Part shown: positions 34,719 through 42,002 of the stretch, one piece after another | How positions within the stretch are numbered: the stretch's first letter is position 1 | Layout: every line of letters begins with the position of its first letter | Origin: Clostridia bacterium | GTDB lineage: Bacteria > Bacillota > Clostridia > Christensenellales > CAG-138 | NCBI GenBank assembly: GCA_030526995.1 | Contig: JAUNBP010000011.1 | Coordinates: forward strand, 1 to 42,772 | Direction of reading: 5' to 3' | DNA length: 42,772 nt | The notes under the pieces: model-generated | Databases searched by the model: none | Told to the model about the DNA's origin: nothing | What the model saw: only the letters and a program-made list of their open reading frames with translations | Program-made: the position numbers and the translations under genes

Positions 34719-35717
34719 TTATTTATTTTGTGCCTGAACCGCAGTGACTGCGACTACCGAAACTATATCCTCGACACTGCAGCCTCGGCTGAGGTCGTTT
34801 ATCGGGGCTGCAAAGCCTTGGCAGATGGGGCCTACCGCCTCCGCTCCGCCGAGACGCTGCACGAGCTTGTAACCTATGTTGCCCGCTTGCAAATCGGGGA
34901 AAATCAAGACGTTTGCCTTGCCTGCAACCTTGCTGCCCGGGGACTTTAGCTGACCCACGCTTTCAACGAGGGCGGCATCCGCCTGCAGTTCGCCGTCAAC
35001 GCTCAATTCGGGGGCAAGCTGCCTCACAAGCTCGGTCGCCTTGACTACCTTATCGACGTTTTCGTGCTTTGCGCTGCCCTTGGTCGAGAACGAAAGCATT
35101 GCAACCCTCGGCTCCATGCCCAAAAGCTCCTTTGCGGACGCTGCGGAGGATATTGCAATCTCGGCAAGCTGCTCGGCTGTCGGATCGATGTTGACTGCGC
35201 AGTCGGCAAAGATGAGCGTTCCGTTGTCGCCGTAGCCCTCCTCCTTGACCTCCATGACGAAGAAGCTCGAAACCGTGTGTATGCCCTTTCTCATCTTGAT
35301 TATCTGAAGTCCCGGCCTTAGGGTGTTGCCGGTGGTGTTTATAGCACCCGAGACGAAGCCGTCCGCCTTGCCGTCCTTTATCATCATTGCGGCAAAGAAC
35401 AGGGTGTTCTTCATGGTCTCCACAGCCTTCTCTTTCGTTACGCCCTTCTCCTTGCGAAGCTCATAAAACCAGTCCGCATAACGCTCAAAATCGGGATGGG
35501 TTTTAGGGTCTATGAGCGCAACGTTATCCAAGCTCACGCCCTTTTGTGCCGCTACCTTTTTAATCTCGTCTACGTCTCCGAACAGCGTGACCTCCGCTAT
35601 CCCCTCCTTCACGATGCGCTCTGCAGCCTCAACCGTGCGGGGTTCCGTGCCCTCGGGCAGAAGAATGTGCTTTTTGTCCGCCTTCGCCTGAGCCTTTATC
35701 CGTTCAATTATTGCCAT
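34719..35717 (-). CDS. pta: Phosphate acetyltransferase
   Basis: 332 residues, the short class I form (no N-terminal P-loop or DRTGG extension). Motifs: [58 protein letters not shown] near the end, then [19 protein letters not shown]. It converts acetyl-CoA to acetyl phosphate for AckA. The start at ATG 35717 has GGAGG eight bases upstream; the longer reading to 35744 lacks one. First gene of pta-ackA-recJ. Confidence 0.96.
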   Translation of the reverse strand: MAIIERIKAQAKADKKHILLPEGTEPRTVEAAERIVKEGIAEVTLFGDVDEIKKVAAQKGVSLDNVALIDPKTHPDFERYADWFYELRKEKGVTKEKAVETMKNTLFFAAMMIKDGKADGFVSGAINTTGNTLRPGLQIIKMRKGIHTVSSFFVMEVKEEGYGDNGTLIFADCAVNIDPTAEQLAEIAISSAASAKELLGMEPRVAMLSFSTKGSAKHENVDKVVKATELVRQLAPELSVDGELQADAALVESVGQLKSPGSKVAGKANVLIFPDLQAGNIGYKLVQRLGGAEAVGPICQGFAAPINDLSRGCSVEDIVSVVAVTAVQAQNK

Positions 35718-35771
35718 TAAACTAACCTCCACAAAATTTTTCACTTTATTCTACCACATTGCCTGAAAAAA

Positions 35772-35780
35772 TGATATACT
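35772..35780 (+). promoter_or_regulatory. tmcAL promoter (extended -10)
   Basis: TGATATACT, 30 bases before the ATG, with no clear -35. On the opposite strand TAGAAT (35749-35754) is a possible pta -10, so the two promoters sit back to back within 95 bases. Confidence 0.45.
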
Positions 35781-35809
35781 GAAAAAAAGAAAAATTCGAG
35801 GACGGAAAT

Positions 35810-37009
35810 ATGAGAGTCGTAGGCGTTGTTGCGGAGTATAATCCGCTCCATAACGGGCATATCTATCATTTGGAGGAGGCGAAGCGCAGAACCGGCGCTG
35901 CCTACTGCATCGTTGTGATGTCGGGCAACTTCGTGCAGCGGGGAGAGCCCGCCTGCACCGATAAGTTCACCCGTGCGGAGTGGGCGCTGCAAGCGGGCGC
36001 CGACCTTGTTATAGAGCTTCCGTCGGTCTTTGCCAACGCAAGCGCAGAAAAGTTTGCCGAGGGCGCCGTTTCGCTGCTTGCCGAGACCGGAGTGGTTACC
36101 GACCTCGCATTCGGCTGCGAGCTGTCCGACCTCGATGCTTTGTACCAGCTTGCAAACATTCTGTCGAACGAGACGCCTGCCTTTAAGCAGACGCTTGCGC
36201 TCCACTTGAAGCAGGGCAAGTCCTACCCCCGTGCCCGCTACGATGCGCTCTTTGAGTTGGGGCTGAACCCCAACCTCCTGCACGAGCTTATAAAGCCGAA
36301 TAACATCTTGGCGATAGAATACCTGCGCTGCTTGAGCCTCATCGCTCCCTCCATAGAGCCCTGCCCGATTCAGCGGGTGCAAAACGCTTACAATGAGACT
36401 TCGCTGACGGGGGATATATCCAGCGCAACCGCAATAAGAGCTGCCTTCCGCGATAACGACCCGAACGTGATGGAGGCCCTGCCGCTCTTTGTGAGCGGCG
36501 CCCTGCGCTTTGACTCGCAGTTTCCTATCACGATTGACGATATAAGCCCTATGCTGCTTTACAAGCTCCGTCACATGAGTGCCGACGAGGTCTATGAGCT
36601 GCCCGACGTGTCGGAGGGGCTGGAGCAGGTGTTTTTGCGGGCTGCCGCCTCCTGCTTCGATGCGGAGTCCTTCTTCTCCGCCGTCAAGAGCAAGCGGTAC
36701 ACGCTCGCCCGCTGCAAGCGAATAGGGATGAGCGCCCTGCTCGGAATTACCGACAGGCTCGCATATGAGATGCGCAACACGGAAAACCACTACATGCGCA
36801 TTCTCGGGCTTAGGCGCAGTGCAAGGTCGCTGCTGTCCGCTATTGTGAGCATCTCAAACGTGCCGATAATCATGCGCAATTCGGATGTCTTGAACTGTTC
36901 ACCGATAGCTCAGGAATCGCTGAAGATAGACGCCTTCTCGACCGATATCTTGGCCTATGCGCTCAAAAAGGAGCTGCACCGAGACAGGCAGTCGGCAATA
37001 ACCCTGTAA
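35810..37009 (+). CDS. tmcAL: tRNA(Met) cytidine acetate ligase TmcAL
   Basis: 399 residues, HIGH-type nucleotidyltransferase: VVAEYNPLHNGHIYHLEEAK at the N-terminus, MSGNFVQRGEPACTDKFTRA and GADLVIELPSVFANASAEKF. These match YlbM/TmcAL of Bacillus, which activates acetate with ATP and acetylates C34 of elongator tRNA-Met. The later ISSATAIRAAF and helical C-terminus are as in the family. It is divergent from pta-ackA, the acetate-forming genes, with back-to-back promoters, a suggestive link between acetate level and tRNA modification. Confidence 0.9.
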   Translation: MRVVGVVAEYNPLHNGHIYHLEEAKRRTGAAYCIVVMSGNFVQRGEPACTDKFTRAEWALQAGADLVIELPSVFANASAEKFAEGAVSLLAETGVVTDLAFGCELSDLDALYQLANILSNETPAFKQTLALHLKQGKSYPRARYDALFELGLNPNLLHELIKPNNILAIEYLRCLSLIAPSIEPCPIQRVQNAYNETSLTGDISSATAIRAAFRDNDPNVMEALPLFVSGALRFDSQFPITIDDISPMLLYKLRHMSADEVYELPDVSEGLEQVFLRAAASCFDAESFFSAVKSKRYTLARCKRIGMSALLGITDRLAYEMRNTENHYMRILGLRRSARSLLSAIVSISNVPIIMRNSDVLNCSPIAQESLKIDAFSTDILAYALKKELHRDRQSAITL

Positions 37010-37019
37010 AGGAGATTTT

Positions 37020-37754
37020 ATGGCACACCGCCCCTATATAAGGGAAGTTGAAAACAGCGGGACTGCCGTGGTCTTTATCCACGGTATAATGGGCTCGCCC
37101 GATCATTTTCTGAGCCTGATTCCGCTCACGCCCTGCGATTATTCGATATACAACGTGCTGCTTAGGGGGCACGGCGGCACCGTGTCCGACTTTTGTCGTT
37201 CAAGGCTTCGTCAATGGAGGGCGCAGGTCTGTGAGCTTGTCGATTCGCTCTGCAATAGATACGAGAACATTATCATCGTCGGGCACTCGATGGGAACCCT
37301 GTTTGCGATTGAACAGGCCTTAATCCACCCCGACAAGGTGAAAAAGCTCTTTCTCTTGGCTACTCCGCTGAAAACCAAGTGCAGTCCTTCAACCCTCTTT
37401 AGCGGGTTAAAGCTGTTTTTGGGTAAGCTCGACCCAAAAAGTGTAAACTCTGCCAACTCCTCCTACAGCCTTGCGCCCGAAAAGAACAAGCTGAAATTCT
37501 TGGGCTTTATCCCCCGCTACCTTGAGCTGTTCGGTGAGATTTCAAGGGTGAAAAAACGCTTGGGCGGCGTTACCGCTTCTGCGCTGTCCTTCCATTCGGG
37601 ACTGGATGAACTCGTGTCGCTAAAGTCGGTTGAGCTTCTAAAGCGCAACCCCAGCTTTGACTGTCGTATATTGGAAAAATCCCACCACTCCTATTATGAG
37701 CAGGGGGATTTGAACATTCTTTGCAACGCCTATTCTTCCTTTGTAATCGATTAA
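37020..37754 (+). CDS. Alpha/beta hydrolase
   Basis: 244 residues. VVFIHGIMGSPDHFLSLIPL holds the oxyanion HG, nucleophile elbow GHSMGTLFAIEQAL, probable acid Asp in HSGLDELVSLKSVE and His in LEKSHHSYYEQGD. This is the serine-esterase/carboxylesterase pattern. AAAGGAG lies five bases before the ATG, and the gene starts 10 bases after tmcAL, in the same operon. The stop codon overlaps that of the convergent patatin gene. Substrate unknown. Confidence 0.85.
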   Translation: MAHRPYIREVENSGTAVVFIHGIMGSPDHFLSLIPLTPCDYSIYNVLLRGHGGTVSDFCRSRLRQWRAQVCELVDSLCNRYENIIIVGHSMGTLFAIEQALIHPDKVKKLFLLATPLKTKCSPSTLFSGLKLFLGKLDPKSVNSANSSYSLAPEKNKLKFLGFIPRYLELFGEISRVKKRLGGVTASALSFHSGLDELVSLKSVELLKRNPSFDCRILEKSHHSYYEQGDLNILCNAYSSFVID

Positions 37755-38569
37755 GCCGGTTCGATTGCAGCCTCATCCTCGATTTGACCGTGCAAGAGCT
37801 CCAATATTTTGGGCATTGCGGCTTCGGCAGCCTTCCTGCCCTCCTCGACGCAGGCGTCGGTGTTGGTGTTTGAAAGCATCGACATGAACGAGGCGGAGGG
37901 TCTTATAAGCACGTCGGCGTCGGGCGTTCGGAGCCTGTTTATCTCCGCTTGCATGATATCGAAGGTGCGCATTAGCGTGTGGTAGGCGTTTACCTTGCTG
38001 CCCTCACCGATTCTGTTGCGCTTGTCGGAGAGGTCCACGCCTATCACCATATCCATGCCGTGCTGACGCAAAACCGTTGTGGGCACGGTCTCCAAGATTC
38101 CTCCGTCGGCGTAGAGCCTGCCGTTTATCTCGACCGGAACGAATATGCCCGGAACGCACATGCTTGCCCGAACCGCCCTGTGCAGCTTGCCCTCGGAGAA
38201 TACCGTGAGCGTGCCGGATTCCAAATCGGTTGCCGTGCAGAAGAAGGGAATCCTCGTCTCGTTAAAGCTCTTGTCGTGGGTCAGTAGCCTTATGACCTCC
38301 TCGAACTTCTTGCCCTGCAATATCCCGCCCTGCGTGGGCAGGGTTACGTCCATGTAGCTCTTGGCGTCGGAGGCGGCGATGAACCTTGTGAGCATTTTAA
38401 GGTCGGTGCCTACGCTGTATATCGCCCCTGCGATTGCGCCTATGCTGCAGCCCGCTATCATGTCTATGGGGACCTTGTTCTCCTCCAATACCTGTAATAC
38501 GCCGATATGTGAAAAGCCTCTCGCCCCGCCGGAGCCCAGTGCCAAACCCACTTTCTTTCTTGTCTGCAT
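37751..38569 (-). CDS. Patatin-like phospholipase (RssA/NTE type)
   Basis: 272 residues. Oxyanion glycines GLALGSGGARGFSHIGVLQV, nucleophile GCSIGAIAGAIYSVG (GxSxG) and catalytic aspartate YADGGILETVP (DGG) are all intact. It is a cytoplasmic or membrane-associated Ser-Asp lipid acyl hydrolase. The start at 38569 ATG is preceded by GGGGAAGAA. It is convergent with the alpha/beta hydrolase, with overlapping stops and no room for a separate terminator. Confidence 0.9.
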   Translation of the reverse strand: MQTRKKVGLALGSGGARGFSHIGVLQVLEENKVPIDMIAGCSIGAIAGAIYSVGTDLKMLTRFIAASDAKSYMDVTLPTQGGILQGKKFEEVIRLLTHDKSFNETRIPFFCTATDLESGTLTVFSEGKLHRAVRASMCVPGIFVPVEINGRLYADGGILETVPTTVLRQHGMDMVIGVDLSDKRNRIGEGSKVNAYHTLMRTFDIMQAEINRLRTPDADVLIRPSASFMSMLSNTNTDACVEEGRKAAEAAMPKILELLHGQIEDEAAIEPA

Positions 38570-38623
38570 CGAATAATTCTTCCCCTTTTTTAATAATGTT
38601 TGTCAGTACGACACGGAGGTCTT

Positions 38624-39685
38624 ATGAAAAAGCTGCACCTGATTTTCCCAATCCTGTTCTGCCTTTCCCTGCTCCTCTTCCCTTCCGCTGCGCTCAAGGG
38701 AGCAAGAGTAGGCATTTCCCTGTGGTGGGAGCGGGTGTTTCCTGCGCTTCTGCCCTTCCTCCTCTGCTGCTCGCTCATGAAGAAACTCGGCTTTTTAAGC
38801 CTGTTCTCTTCAAGCCGCCGATTGCGCCTGCTGCCCGTCGTCATCTTCGGTGCGCTCTCGGGCTATCCTGCGGGTGCGGTGATGCTGAGTAGCTATGTCG
38901 AACAGGGGACGCTTTGCAGCAAAGAAGCGCAAACCATGTCGTATATCACTAATTTATGCAGTCCTGCATTTCTCATGACTATTCTATCACTCGGGCTGTT
39001 TGAAAACAAGAGGGTGTTTTTTCCGCTGCTTACGGCCCACATTCTCACTCTCCTTATTTTTGCTCTGCTTATAAAGCTGCCCTCGCCTGCGCCCCTTGTC
39101 ACGCCGCCCAACGTTAAACTGCCCGAAGCCATAACCTCCTCGATAGGTGAAACCATGCTGCAGCTTTTGAAGATAGGCGGCTGCATAGCCCTCTGTTCCG
39201 TTCTCAGTGAGCTGCTGTTCTCCGTGCTGCGGGTTGAAAATCCCCTGCTCTGCGCCATCATCGGCGGCTGCATTGAGCTTACCTATGGGTGTAACGCCCT
39301 GCTTGCAACCGCCTTGCCGCTTAGGTATCAGCTTGCGCTTGCGGGCTTTTTCACGGCCTTCGGCGGGCTCTCTATAGCCCTGCAGTCGCTCTGCTTTTTG
39401 AAGATGGACAGCACGCCCCGCTATCTCTTTGTAAAGTTTTTGATGGGGCTGTGCACCGGACTTGTCTGCTATCTGATTACTCCGCTTTTCCTGCCTGACT
39501 CGCTGATACCCACCTTCTCGCTCGGCAAGGATGAGCTGAAAAATGCCCTTACAACGGGCGGAATCCTGTTCTGCTCCGCAGTCTCGCTCTCGTTCATCCT
39601 GTTTCTTGCGCTGCTCATGAAATATGGGCTGAAAAAGGCTGCGCTGCCCGTGGGGGCTGTAAGCAAAAGGCAGCACTCAATCTGA
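38624..39685 (+). CDS. ylbJ: YlbJ-like sporulation integral membrane protein
   Basis: 353 residues from ATG 38624 (GGAGG four bases upstream; the frame's earlier ATG at 38600 lacks a site). About eight membrane segments. LWWERVFPALLPFLLCCSLM and FGALSGYPAGAVMLSSYVEQ match the nucleoside-recognition (Gate) motifs of YlbJ, needed for spore cortex or coat formation in Bacillus. Its presence suggests a spore-forming lineage. Somewhat shorter than Bacillus YlbJ. The DNA changes character right after its stop. Confidence 0.85.
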   Translation: MKKLHLIFPILFCLSLLLFPSAALKGARVGISLWWERVFPALLPFLLCCSLMKKLGFLSLFSSSRRLRLLPVVIFGALSGYPAGAVMLSSYVEQGTLCSKEAQTMSYITNLCSPAFLMTILSLGLFENKRVFFPLLTAHILTLLIFALLIKLPSPAPLVTPPNVKLPEAITSSIGETMLQLLKIGGCIALCSVLSELLFSVLRVENPLLCAIIGGCIELTYGCNALLATALPLRYQLALAGFFTAFGGLSIALQSLCFLKMDSTPRYLFVKFLMGLCTGLVCYLITPLFLPDSLIPTFSLGKDELKNALTTGGILFCSAVSLSFILFLALLMKYGLKKAALPVGAVSKRQHSI

Positions 39686-39935
39686 AATTGACTATTTCGA
39701 TCCGTGTTCCCTGCAGGGAGCGAGTTTAGATGATAGGCTGTTTGCCATAGAGAAATCGAACAAAGCACCGAGCGTAACCGCTGAGAAGTCTTTGACTTCG
39801 GCACGTATCGCAAACGATGCTTTGAACAATCTAACCGTATCAGACCTATTCGCTCTTGTCAAGCATAAATCTCAATCTTCTCAACGAGAACGGAATGCCG
39901 AAGGCGCTTTGTCAATGTGCTTAATAGCTGCCTTT
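39686..39935 (+). pseudogene. 5'-truncated coding remnant
   Basis: Directly after the ylbJ stop an open frame with protein-like composition runs without a start codon: it reads DYFDPCSLQGASLDDRLFAI, later EKSLTSARIANDALNNL and VSDLFALVKHKSQSSQRE. It then enters repeat DNA and loses character. This looks like the tail of a gene brought in or cut by the mobile region. I do not recognise the family; similar helical segments occur in plasmid and conjugation proteins, but that is a guess. Confidence 0.35.
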
Positions 39936-40016
39936 TCTGTCTCCGGGGAATCAAGGAGGGGTGTTGTTTTTAATTTTGGATATTGCTTTTTCTGTGGTTT
40001 CGGTTATACTACTTAT

Positions 40017-40089
40017 AGAAGCAGATCCGATGGGCGTGCTCACGTAATTATTTTTGATTGCGCCACCGCCGTATGTAGGTTCTGCTTCT
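40017..40089 (+). ncRNA. Hairpin RNA element A
   Basis: Arms AGAAGCAGA (40017-40025) and TCTGCTTCT (40081-40089) close a 73-base element. Inside is a second hairpin (CGTAAT/ATTGCG) and the conserved GCCACCGCCG. Upstream lie TTGCTT (39983-39988), 16 bp and TATACT (40005-40010), so the predicted transcript starts at or next to the first stem base. No T-run follows the stem. The homologues are elements B and C. Confidence 0.45.
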
Positions 40090-40202
40090 ATTGTTTTGAC
40101 ATTAAAAACACGGAAAGCGTTTTATTCTGCATGTTTGGGGATTGCTTTTTTCTCGGGAAGCGAACTTGACATTATTATTGCGGTGCTCTATACTTGTTTT
40201 TG

Positions 40203-40273
40203 TAAACTTGCTTAGAATTGAGGTCAGCTCCGAAGCTGTAATTCGGTTGCTACGACACAGTTCAGCAAGTTTA
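40203..40273 (+). ncRNA. Hairpin RNA element D (divergent)
   Basis: A consensus promoter TTGACA (40166-40171), 17 bp, TATACT (40189-40194) is followed 8 bases later by TAAACTTGCT, which pairs with AGCAAGTTTA (40264-40273). Inside, CAGCT-ccga-AGCTG is nested in GAATT/AATTC. The interior differs from A-C, but the 50 bases upstream of the promoter (TTTTATTCTGCAT...TCTCGGGAAGCG) match those upstream of C. Confidence 0.4.
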
Positions 40274-40322
40274 TTTTGGTTGATAATCACCTGTTTTCTG
40301 TGGTTTCGGTTTTACTGTTTAC

Positions 40323-40395
40323 AGAAGCAGATCCGATGAGCGAGTTCACGCAATTGTTCTTAATTGCGCCACCGCGGTTAGTAGGTTCTGCTTCG
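40323..40395 (+). ncRNA. Hairpin RNA element B
   Basis: About 80 percent identical to A. The closing stem GAAGCAGA (40324-40331) with TCTGCTTC (40387-40394) is unchanged, and the inner stem is a perfect CGCAATT/AATTGCG. The -10 is weaker (TTTACT, 40311-40316) and the -35 is not recognisable, so this copy may be silent. It ends 28 bases before the minus-strand small gene. Confidence 0.4.
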
Positions 40396-40422
40396 CTTAT
40401 ACCATGAGGGGGAGTCGTTTGT

Positions 40423-40644
40423 TTATAGGGCTTTCAGTTTTTCGATTATCTCTTCCTTTGTCTTGCACGAATCTATAATGGTGTTGATGCGAGCCGCTTG
40501 CTTCTCCATTAGAGGGTCGTTGTTGGTGTCGAACTTGCTCATATGGCGGATAATCAAGTCTTCTATCTGTCCGTATAAGTTCCTGTCTATAATTCGCTTT
40601 AACATGTATGTGCGCTCGTGCGTTATACTCTTTTTCTGCTCCAT
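40423..40644 (-). CDS. Small helical protein, tandem paralogue 2
   Basis: 73 residues, AAAGGAG seven bases before the ATG. Highly charged and predicted all-helical: HERTYMLKRIIDRNLYGQIE, NNDPLMEKQAARI, and the C-terminus KTKEEIIEKLKAL. About 60 percent identical over its whole length to the protein at 40688-40912, including the upstream leader, so the pair arose by tandem duplication. Function unknown; I do not recognise the family. Both lie in one operon. Confidence 0.65.
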   Translation of the reverse strand: MEQKKSITHERTYMLKRIIDRNLYGQIEDLIIRHMSKFDTNNDPLMEKQAARINTIIDSCKTKEEIIEKLKAL

Positions 40645-40687
40645 AAATACACTCCTTTGCTGTTGCTGTTTCCGTTTCGTCGTTTGT

Positions 40688-40912
40688 TTACAGGGCTTTC
40701 AGTTTTTCAAGCAATTCCTTTTTCGTCTTGCTCGAAAGTATAATTTCTTTGATTCGCACCGCCTCTTTTTCCATGAGCGGGTCGTTGTTCTTGTCGAGCT
40801 TGCTCATGTGTTGGGTGATTAACTTCTCTTCTGTCTGCCCGAATAAGTTCCTGTCCATAATGAGCTTTAATAAAGTCGTGCGCTCGTGAGCTATCCCTTG
40901 TTTCTGCTCCAT
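40688..40912 (-). CDS. Small helical protein, tandem paralogue 1
   Basis: 74 residues, AAAGGAG before the ATG and a strong promoter further up. Shared features with its neighbour: MEQK start, HERT, MDRNLFGQTEEKLI, HMSKLDKNNDPLMEKEA and the LEKLKAL tail. Differences are mostly conservative, implying selection on the protein. It has no signal peptide or membrane segment. The size and charge would suit a small DNA mimic, antitoxin or inhibitor, but nothing in the sequence shows which. Confidence 0.65.
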   Translation of the reverse strand: MEQKQGIAHERTTLLKLIMDRNLFGQTEEKLITQHMSKLDKNNDPLMEKEAVRIKEIILSSKTKKELLEKLKAL

Positions 40913-40941
40913 AAATGTACTCCTTTGCTATTTCCGCATTT

Positions 40942-40971
40942 ATTGTACGTTTTTTTCGTTGCGATTGTCAA
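40942..40971 (-). promoter_or_regulatory. Promoter of the small-protein pair
   Basis: On the minus strand, TTGACA (40966-40971), 18 bp, TACAAT (40942-40947), 30 bases before the ATG. It diverges from the promoter of element C 40 bases away. Confidence 0.65.
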
Positions 40972-41032
40972 TCGAATTGCGGAAAACGTTTTATTCTGCA
41001 TATTTGGGTATTGCTTTTTTCTCGGGAAGCGG

Positions 41033-41317
41033 TTATACTCTCATTAGAGCGAGCCTGAATGAGTGTACTGACACTTTCGTTTTCGATTGTGCCACCACGG
41101 GTAGTAGGGTTCGTTCTTTCTGTCCCTGCGTCAGAGCTTGCCCCGCTTTCGCTGCGCCTTGATTGTTCCGTGCGATTACATACTGCTCACGGTTCGGGTC
41201 GTATTCGGTTGTCGTGGGCGTGGGGGTTTGCTCGGCGGTAGCTTCGGTTACGGTTTCGGTTCTTCCCTCGGTTTCTGTATCGGCAACAGCCCCTGCCGTC
41301 TCTGCTCCTTGCACCAT
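41033..41317 (-). CDS. Doubtful small gene, Thr/Glu-rich, possibly frameshifted
   Basis: 94 residues. The first 65 look protein-like (TETEGRTETVTEATAEQ, EYDPNREQYVIARNNQG) but the last 25 run through hairpin element C. The start has only a weak AAGGGC and overlaps the preceding gene by 70 bases. In the alternative frame after about residue 55, an open Ser/Thr-rich stretch (GTERTNPTTRGGTIENESVS) continues to 40975, so an old frameshift is possible. Treat as a remnant unless expression is shown. Confidence 0.3.
   Translation of the reverse strand: MVQGAETAGAVADTETEGRTETVTEATAEQTPTPTTTEYDPNREQYVIARNNQGAAKAGQALTQGQKERTLLPVVAQSKTKVSVHSFRLALMRV
41046..41117 (+). ncRNA. Hairpin RNA element C
   Basis: Promoter TTGCTT (41011-41016), 17 bp, TATACT (41034-41039); then exactly 6 bases, as in A and B, to the stem AGAGCGAGCC (41046-41055), which pairs with GGTTCGTTCT (41108-41117). 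Compared with A, five stem positions differ and all still pair (three double changes, two G-U). The inner hairpin and GCCACCACGG are kept. It overlaps the 3' part of a doubtful minus-strand gene. Confidence 0.45.
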
Positions 41318-41442
41318 TCGTGAAAGCCCTTGAAGCCCTCGTCCATATCCGCTAACATCAGCTTGGCTCCGTAGGACATTTTCGACAGGTCTATTTGGGG
41401 AACTGTCCCAGATGAGTTTTGGTTCTTCGTTTGGTTTGACAT
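41248..41442 (-). CDS. Small protein, mosaic family member 3
   Basis: 64 residues from ATG 41442, GGAGG seven bases upstream. The first 37 residues (MSNQTKNQNSSGTVPQIDLS ... LMLADMDEGF) match those of the gene at 41497-41700; the rest (FHEWCKEQRRQGLLPIQKPR) is different apart from the EEPKP end. In the shared part nucleotide changes favour third codon positions (7 of 13 changes, with 4 at first and 2 at second), so it has been under coding selection. Function unknown. Confidence 0.6.
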   Translation of the reverse strand: MSNQTKNQNSSGTVPQIDLSKMSYGAKLMLADMDEGFKGFHEWCKEQRRQGLLPIQKPREEPKP

Positions 41443-41812
41443 CGCTATTCCTCCATTCTGCATTACTAAATATTTTCCTGTTTTCCTCTTGCTGTGTTAT
41501 GGCTTGGGCTGTTCCTGCGCTTCTTTCTGCCGCTGTGCTTCCATCAATCTCTGTTTTTCTCGTTCCTTGCCCCTCGCGATATACATCGGGAAGCCCTCGT
41601 CCATGTCCGCTAACATCAGCTTGTCCCCGTATGACAATTCGGATAGGTCTATCTTGGGTACTGCCCCATATGAGTTTTGGTTCTTCGTTTGGTTTGACAT
41701 CGTTATTCCTCCATTCTGTATAACTAAATATTTCTTTGTTCTCTGCTTGCCGTGTTACGGCTTGGGTTGTTCCTGCGCTTCTTTCTGCCGCTGTGCTTCC
41801 ATCAATCTCGAA
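41332..41812. repeat. Tandem duplication, 258-bp period
   Basis: Bases 41332-41554 and 41590-41812 are two diverged copies of one unit: tail of a small gene, then an intergenic leader of about 55 bases, then the first 37 codons of the next gene. This explains why genes share either heads or tails. Confidence 0.75.
41497..41700 (-). CDS. Small protein, mosaic family member 2
   Basis: 67 residues, GGAGG seven bases before ATG. N-terminal module shared with the 41248-41442 gene; the C-terminal LMEAQRQKEAQEQPKP is identical to that of the 41755-41940 gene. Between them lies IARGKEREKQR. Polar, charged, no membrane segment. The hybrid make-up follows from a tandem duplication of 258-bp period. 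Not recognised. Confidence 0.6.
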   Translation of the reverse strand: MSNQTKNQNSYGAVPKIDLSELSYGDKLMLADMDEGFPMYIARGKEREKQRLMEAQRQKEAQEQPKP

Positions 41813-41940
41813 TGACGCCGAAATATCAAATAGTCCTCCGCTATTTCGGGGTCGAAGAACTCTCCCAATCCGGGCGATGTTCTGTAACTGCTTGGGAAGT
41901 TCAGGTCTTGGGGGTGTGTTATCGTACGCTTGGTATCCAT
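41755..41940 (-). CDS. Small protein, mosaic family member 1
   Basis: 61 residues, AAAGGAGA about 9 bases before ATG. A unique N-terminal half (DLNFPSSYRTSPGLGEFFDP, EIAEDYLIFRRHSR) is joined to the tail LMEAQRQKEAQEQPKP. First gene after the CRISPR array and in the array's transcription direction. No promoter of good quality is visible in the 62 bases between. Unknown function. Confidence 0.55.
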   Translation of the reverse strand: MDTKRTITHPQDLNFPSSYRTSPGLGEFFDPEIAEDYLIFRRHSRLMEAQRQKEAQEQPKP

Positions 41941-42002
41941 CGCATATCTTCTCCTTTAATAATTCTATGTAAGTCTATATTGGGGATTGACTGATCTGTG
42001 TT

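Noticed and set aside
39960..40095. Minus-strand frame open in elements A, B and C (reads EAEPT...GGAIKNN)
   Set aside because: Open in all three copies, but A/B differences are spread evenly over codon positions and there is no start codon; recorded only as a rival to the RNA reading.
40102..40290. 62-codon minus-strand frame through hairpin element D
   Set aside because: Needs a GTG start without a ribosome site, and its tail is the repeated upstream block of the hairpin elements; structure explains the sequence better.
40017..41117. Integron attC sites or MITE ends
   Set aside because: Arms lack the GTTRRRY/RYYYAAC core sites, and no target duplications or integrase are seen; stem covariation and adjacent -10 boxes fit RNA better.
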